Shown here piece after piece: positions 4,605 through 7,725 of a stretch of DNA of 7,725 nt. The stretch is from positions 1 through 7,725 of the forward strand of contig WJLG01000062.1 in NCBI GenBank assembly GCA_014728685.1, in the 5' to 3' direction. Below the pieces are notes generated by a model. That model was given only the letters and a program-made list of their open reading frames with translations, did not search any database and was not told the origin of the DNA. Source of the DNA: Candidatus Falkowiibacteriota bacterium (GTDB lineage Bacteria; Patescibacteriota; Patescibacteriia; Patescibacteriales; WJLG01). The first letter of the stretch is position 1. Every line of letters begins with the position of its first letter. Made by a program: the position numbers and the translations under genes.

Positions 4605-5090
4605 ATGCTTAAAAAACAATCTTTCAAAACCGGCTTGGGTTTTGGGTTGACATCGGCCATGATCACAACCTTGGGACTGATGGTCGGACTTTATTCGACC
4701 ACGAATTCAAAGACCATTGTCTTGGCGGGTATTATAACCATAGCTATTGCCGATGCTTTTTCGGATGCTTTAGGGATCCATATTTCAGAAGAGTATAAAA
4801 GCAAAGAAGGCGAAGAAAGACATGTGTGGGAGTCGACGATCTATACTTTTGTTTGTAAATTCTTTTTTGCTCTGATCTTCGTGATTCCGATCTTGGCGCT
4901 TGATCTTAAGCCTGCTATTTGGATAAGTATCATTTTTGGAGCGATCTTGCTTTCGGTATTGAGTTTTTTTATAGCTAGACAAAAAAAAGAAAGACCACTG
5001 AATATAATTTTAGAGCATTTGTTCATTGCTTCCATAGTGATCATTCTGGCTAACTTAGTTGGATCAATGGTCAATAAATATTGTTGTTAA
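4605..5090 (+). CDS. VIT1/CCC1-like integral membrane protein, short form
   Basis: The 161-aa protein has five predicted membrane helices (about 11-31, 36-58, 79-99, 104-123, 138-157), matching the VIT/CCC1 topology of two helices, a polar cytoplasmic stretch and three helices. The first helix (GLTSAMITTLGLMVGL, 14-29) and the second (IADAFSDALGIHISEEY, 48-64) resemble the VIT blocks. However, the D-G pair usual in helix 1 of this family is T-S here. The region between helices 2 and 3 is acidic (SEEYKSKEGEE) but much shorter than the metal-binding domain of plant VIT1. Iron or manganese transport is possible but unproven. The reading frame continues upstream through tRNA-Leu, so ATG 4605 is the credible start. 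It lies 4 nt after tRNA-Leu and ends 3 nt before tRNA-Pro(CGG), leaving no room for its own ribosome binding site. Confidence 0.75.
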   Translation: MLKKQSFKTGLGFGLTSAMITTLGLMVGLYSTTNSKTIVLAGIITIAIADAFSDALGIHISEEYKSKEGEERHVWESTIYTFVCKFFFALIFVIPILALDLKPAIWISIIFGAILLSVLSFFIARQKKERPLNIILEHLFIASIVIILANLVGSMVNKYCC

Positions 5091-5093
5091 TTT

Positions 5094-5166
5094 CGGGCTG
5101 TGGCCTAGTGGCTAAGGCGCGTCGTTCGGGACGACGAGATCGGAGGTTCAAATCCTCTCAGCCCGA
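5094..5166 (+). tRNA. tRNA-Pro(CGG)
   Basis: The perfect acceptor stem is 5094-5100/5159-5165 with C1-G72 and A73, as for proline. The D stem is GCCT/AGGC and the anticodon stem CGTCG/CGACG around loop TTCGGGA, giving anticodon CGG (reads CCG). The anticodon loop and T arm closely resemble E. coli proK as I recall it. No CCA is encoded. The last 18 bases of the gene are duplicated downstream at 5235-5252. Confidence 0.96.
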
Positions 5167-5259
5167 CAAGAATGATTTTTAGGTTTCAGCTGCGTGTGAG
5201 CAGCTGATCCCGCAGGACCTTGGGCCGAGCGGGACAAATCCTCTCAGCCCGACAAGAAT
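5149..5259. repeat. 25-bp direct repeat of the tRNA-Pro 3' end and its flank
   Basis: Positions 5149-5173 and 5235-5259 are identical over 25 bases, beginning CAAATCCTCT. The repeat covers the tRNA T-loop end, T-stem 3' strand, acceptor 3' strand, A73 and 7 nt of flank. The copies are 86 nt apart and bracket a 61-nt segment holding two hairpins, as in an insertion with target duplication or integration at a tRNA end. Confidence 0.9.
5186..5234. repeat. Two back-to-back hairpins inside the duplicated tRNA end
   Basis: The first hairpin is a perfect 8-bp stem, TCAGCTGC (5186-5193) with GCAGCTGA (5200-5207) and a 6-nt loop. The second begins at the next base: TCCCGC (5208-5213) with GCGGGA (5229-5234) and a 15-nt loop. 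The second ends exactly where the 25-bp repeat resumes. No T-tract follows, which favours a REP- or MITE-like element or structured RNA over a terminator. Confidence 0.65.
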
Positions 5260-5266
5260 AAAAAGA

Positions 5267-5290
5267 CCCCTTGTCGTTTCCAACAAGGGG
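5267..5290 (-). terminator. Intrinsic terminator of the receiver-domain gene
   Basis: A perfect 8-bp stem, 5267-5274/5283-5290, encloses an 8-nt loop. On the minus strand it is followed by TCTTTTTATT and lies 12 nt after the stop of the receiver gene. No T-tract is present on the plus strand. Confidence 0.88.
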
Positions 5291-5302
5291 ATTGCGTGAT
5301 CA

Positions 5303-5689
5303 TCAAGCATTTAAAAGGTTTTTAGCCTTTTGTGTAAGCTTTAGATACCTGAAAGAACCTTTTATAAACACAGCGCTTGCTTGACTTTGAAGATATTCAG
5401 GGTTTCCGGATACAACGATAACCGGTATCCTTTTTTCATTGCATATGTCGCAGATATCGTTGGCAAAGAAAAAGCCTTCACTGCCTTTTATGATCGAACC
5501 ATTTTTCCCGGCGGGGAAGATCCCGTCAGTAATTACGAGATCGAATTCTAGATCTTTGAGCTTTTGATCGGCATCAGCCAGGTTATCAACTTTTTCAATT
5601 TCTGCTTCTGGAATTTGCATTTTCAAGAAGTCTTTTAAAATTTCGGCAGTCGTTCCATCGTCTTCTACTACCAGAATTCTTTTTTCCAT
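5303..5689 (-). CDS. Stand-alone response regulator receiver domain protein
   Basis: The 128-aa protein is a single CheY-like REC domain with a full set of active-site residues: acidic pair D10/D11, phospho-acceptor D55 (LVITDG), S94 in VVVSG, and K110 in FIKG. Phosphorylation by a histidine kinase would switch its interaction surface. There is no DNA-binding or enzymatic output domain, and no kinase gene is nearby, so its partner is unknown. The loop after D55 (about 56-75, GIFPAGKNGSIIKGSEGFFF) is longer than in CheY, giving a Gly-rich insertion. A strong Shine-Dalgarno AAGGAGG (5701-5695) lies 5 nt before the ATG. The gene has its own promoter, diverging from truB, and its own terminator. 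Confidence 0.9.
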   Translation of the reverse strand: MEKRILVVEDDGTTAEILKDFLKMQIPEAEIEKVDNLADADQKLKDLEFDLVITDGIFPAGKNGSIIKGSEGFFFANDICDICNEKRIPVIVVSGNPEYLQSQASAVFIKGSFRYLKLTQKAKNLLNA

Positions 5690-5741
5690 ACGATCCTCCT
5701 TAGGATAATGTTGGGTAGTCTAGCTGTGAAACTGTGGCTTT

Positions 5742-5770
5742 ATTTAAGCATAATATATTAATTTTGTCAA
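5742..5770 (-). promoter_or_regulatory. Promoter of the receiver-domain gene
   Basis: On the minus strand TTGACA (5770-5765) and TTAAAT (5747-5742) are 17 nt apart. The -10 box is preceded by TGC, an extended -10. The predicted start near 5735 gives a leader of about 45 nt that contains the strong Shine-Dalgarno sequence. Confidence 0.7.
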
Positions 5771-5779
5771 TACTAAAAT

Positions 5780-6451
5780 ATGGGGTTCATTTTAATAGAT
5801 AAACCGGCCGGAATAACTTCATTTGGCGTTATTGCCCGTTTGAGAAAGATCACCGGCATCAAAAAGATCGGCCATGCCGGCACTTTGGATCCTTTTGCCA
5901 CCGGCCTTCTGATAGTGGCTATTTCCCGGGAAGCGACCAGGAAGATAGATCAATATGTAAAGTTGGACAAAGAATATGAAGCCTTGATCGATCTTAGCGA
6001 AATTACCGATACTTATGACAAAGATGGCAAGACGATCTTTGAGTACAAAGGAGAGCCGATAAAGAAAAAAAAGATCAAAAAGGTTTTGAAGTCGTTTGTT
6101 GGCAAACAAAAACAAGTACCGCCGATGTTCTCGGCCAAAAAGATAGGCGGTAAGAAATTATATGAACTTGCGAGAAAAGGCCAGGAGATAGAAAGGCAGG
6201 CCAATGACATTGAAATTTACAATATTAAAATTTTGAAACACAAATGGCCCTTGGCTAAAATACGAGTAAAAGTATCGTCTGGAACCTATATCAGGTCTCT
6301 TGCCTATGATATAGGCCGAAACTTGGGCACTGGAGGATACCTAAAAGAGCTTAGAAGGATTCAAATAGGCAAATTCGGGGTAAAAAAAGCTTATAAGATA
6401 GAGAAGATAAATAAAGATAATTGGCAAAAACATCTTTTGAAAAATGTCTAA
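5780..6451 (+). CDS. truB: tRNA pseudouridine(55) synthase TruB, short form
   Basis: TruB converts U55 of the T-loop of tRNAs to pseudouridine. The 223-aa protein opens with the typical GFILIDKPAGITS (2-14) and carries the catalytic block GHAGTLDPFATG with Asp37. Other family motifs are KEYEA (64-68), QVPPMFSAKK (112-121) and SSGTYIRSLAYDIG (166-179). The chain ends at about the point where the catalytic domain ends, and the C-terminal PUA-like region of longer homologues (E. coli TruB is about 314 aa) is missing. No Shine-Dalgarno sequence precedes ATG 5780. An AT-rich TAATATATTA at 5751-5760 could contain a -10 element for a very short leader. All five intact tRNAs here keep T54-T55-C56 and are potential substrates. 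A terminator follows 6 nt after the stop. Confidence 0.96.
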   Translation: MGFILIDKPAGITSFGVIARLRKITGIKKIGHAGTLDPFATGLLIVAISREATRKIDQYVKLDKEYEALIDLSEITDTYDKDGKTIFEYKGEPIKKKKIKKVLKSFVGKQKQVPPMFSAKKIGGKKLYELARKGQEIERQANDIEIYNIKILKHKWPLAKIRVKVSSGTYIRSLAYDIGRNLGTGGYLKELRRIQIGKFGVKKAYKIEKINKDNWQKHLLKNV

Positions 6452-6456
6452 AAATG

Positions 6457-6487
6457 ATCGTGCTTGCTAATAGCACGATTGTTTTTT
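6457..6487 (+). terminator. Intrinsic terminator of truB
   Basis: A perfect 8-bp stem, ATCGTGCT (6457-6464) with AGCACGAT (6472-6479), encloses a 7-nt loop and is followed by TG and six T residues (6482-6487). Confidence 0.92.
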
Positions 6488-6499
6488 ATACTTAAAACA

Positions 6500-6505
6500 T
6501 ATAAT
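6500..6505 (+). promoter_or_regulatory. -10 box of the thioredoxin-DsbD fusion gene
   Basis: A perfect TATAAT lies 14 nt before the ATG at 6520. The only -35 candidate is weak (TTGTTT at 6479-6484, 15-nt spacer, overlapping the terminator tail). Transcription would start near 6512, leaving about 8 nt of leader and no room for a Shine-Dalgarno sequence. Confidence 0.5.
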
Positions 6506-6519
6506 TCATCAAATAAAAT

Positions 6520-7725
6520 ATGAAAAAAATATTAGCATTGGCCTTTTCCATTTTCATATTATTGAATTTGGCCGTACCGGTTCAAGCGGCGCAAAAAGAC
6601 ATTTATTTTTTTTATGGCGATGGCTGTCCGCATTGCGCGAAAGAGGAAAAATTTTTGGATAGTATTGGAGACGATTATCCGGAGATCAATATCAAAGAAT
6701 ACGAAGTTTGGAATAGCCGCGAGAACGCCAAATTGCTTTCCGAAGCGGCTGACCGCTTGGAAATAAATATTCCGGGAGTACCGGTATTGATAATCGGTGA
6801 TAAAGCAGTGATCGGTTATCATAATGATCAAACTACCGGTTCCGAGATTAGAGCCCTTTTAGACGAATATGCTTCCGGAGAATGTCAGGATGCGGTCGGG
6901 AGTATTTTGGATAACGGGGAAGAGGAAAAATGCGAACACGGTTGTGAAAAAGATGGAGAATGTACTCATGATTGCGGCTGTTCGGCTGATACTGATAGAA
7001 CAGAAAGTCTATCGCAGAAGATCACCTTGCCGTTTTTGGGAGAAGCGGATGTAAAGGATTTTTCATTGCCTCTGCTTACGGTCACGATCGGCATATTGGA
7101 CGGCTTCAATCCTTGCGCTATGTGGGTTCTGCTTTTTTTGATAACTTTGCTTTTGGGAATGTGCGACCGGCGCAAAATGTGGATCCTGGGACTGGCTTTT
7201 ATCATCACCTCCGCTTTGGTTTACTTTTTGTTTCTGGCCGCTTGGCTTAAGCTTTTCCTATTCATCGGCTTTCTTTCGTTTATCCGTTGGATCATCGGAG
7301 CTGTAGCTATCGGTTCCGGCGCTTATCATTTGAAAGAATATTTCACCAACAAAGAAGGAGCTTGTAAGGTAACCGGCGGAGAAAAGAAGAAAAAGATCTT
7401 TGACAAGCTCAAAGAGGTGATCTCGCAAAAAAGCTTTTTACTATCCCTTTTGGGCATTATAGTTCTAGCTGCGATCGTAAATATGGTAGAGTTGGTTTGC
7501 TCAGCCGGATTGCCGGCTGTCTATACTCAGGTCTTGGCCCTGTCAAACCTGGCCAACTGGCAATACTATGGATACCTTTTGCTTTATATTTTCTTTTTTA
7601 TGCTTGATGATCTGCTGATCTTCTTCATAGCTATGACGACTCTGAAAATGACCGGTATCAGCACCAAGTATACTCGTTATTCGAATTTGATCGGAGGGAT
7701 ATTGATATTGATCATCGGCATCCTG
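6520..7725 (+). CDS. Secreted thioredoxin-like domain fused to a DsbD/CcdA-like membrane domain (3' end beyond the window)
   Basis: The frame is open for 402 codons to the window edge, so the C-terminus is missing. Residues 1-23 are a signal peptide (MKK, hydrophobic core, VQA before A24). A thioredoxin/glutaredoxin-like domain follows (about 26-118) with redox motif GCPHC (C36, C39) and a likely cis-Pro at P88 in IPGVPVLIIG. A linker at 122-154 has six cysteines (122, 138, 142, 148, 152, 154). From about 183 comes a polytopic domain resembling DsbD/CcdA, with one membrane Cys in GILDGFNPC (C199) and another in VELVCSAGLP (C327), the expected pair for passing electrons across the membrane. 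It probably supplies reducing power from the cytoplasm to an extracytoplasmic thioredoxin, in disulfide handling. The ATG at 6520 fits the signal peptide; no Shine-Dalgarno sequence is visible. Confidence 0.88.
   Translation, partial: MKKILALAFSIFILLNLAVPVQAAQKDIYFFYGDGCPHCAKEEKFLDSIGDDYPEINIKEYEVWNSRENAKLLSEAADRLEINIPGVPVLIIGDKAVIGYHNDQTTGSEIRALLDEYASGECQDAVGSILDNGEEEKCEHGCEKDGECTHDCGCSADTDRTESLSQKITLPFLGEADVKDFSLPLLTVTIGILDGFNPCAMWVLLFLITLLLGMCDRRKMWILGLAFIITSALVYFLFLAAWLKLFLFIGFLSFIRWIIGAVAIGSGAYHLKEYFTNKEGACKVTGGEKKKKIFDKLKEVISQKSFLLSLLGIIVLAAIVNMVELVCSAGLPAVYTQVLALSNLANWQYYGYLLLYIFFFMLDDLLIFFIAMTTLKMTGISTKYTRYSNLIGGILILIIGIL

Noticed and set aside
6559..7208. Minus-strand and short plus-strand ORFs within the thioredoxin-DsbD region
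   Set aside because: The continuous 402-codon frame with signal peptide, CPHC and membrane motifs explains this region.
1..7725. CRISPR array, insertion sequence or transposase
   Set aside because: No regularly spaced repeats and no transposase- or integrase-like reading frame are present; the only repeats are those listed.

Overview
The window reads as a stretch of an AT-rich, compact bacterial genome. Short intergenic spacers, reduced versions of common proteins (a TruB without its C-terminal domain, an MgtE without its N-terminal domain), an F420-ligase-like gene with no F420 pathway beside it, and tRNA genes mostly lacking an encoded CCA end suggest Candidate Phyla Radiation (Patescibacteria), perhaps Parcubacteria-like. 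This placement is inference; no 16S or ribosomal protein gene is present.

Layout. 1-177: GC-rich palindromic DNA. 178-1398 (+): an F420-0:glutamate ligase-like protein and a DEDDh exoribonuclease, 3 nt apart, then tRNA-Pro(GGG). 1529-2923 (+): a small membrane-anchored protein of unknown function and an MgtE-type transporter, then a terminator. 2977-3243: tRNA-Ala(CGC), tRNA-Val(CAC), and the 3' half of a third tRNA fused to a palindrome. 3304-4405 (-): a prephenate dehydratase-like gene with its promoter, a 22-codon leader peptide carrying seven consecutive Phe codons, and a terminator/antiterminator pair. 4519-5166 (+): tRNA-Leu(CAG), a VIT/CCC1-like membrane protein and tRNA-Pro(CGG), joined by gaps of only 4 and 3 nt. 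5149-5259: a duplicated tRNA 3' end flanking two hairpins. 5303-5689 (-): a stand-alone response-regulator receiver. 5780-6451 (+): truB. 6520 to the window end (+): a thioredoxin-DsbD/CcdA fusion, truncated by the window edge.

The most notable system is the region upstream of the prephenate dehydratase-like gene. In the right order and spacing it has a sigma70-type promoter, a Phe-rich leader ORF, a 16-bp antiterminator that begins inside the end of the leader ORF, and a competing intrinsic terminator with six U residues. This is the logic of the enterobacterial pheA attenuator, here in a probable CPR genome. Two further themes recur. Fragments of tRNA 3' ends abut GC-rich palindromes. Several genes appear to have very short 5' leaders with no Shine-Dalgarno sequence, whereas the two minus-strand genes with longer leaders have good ones.
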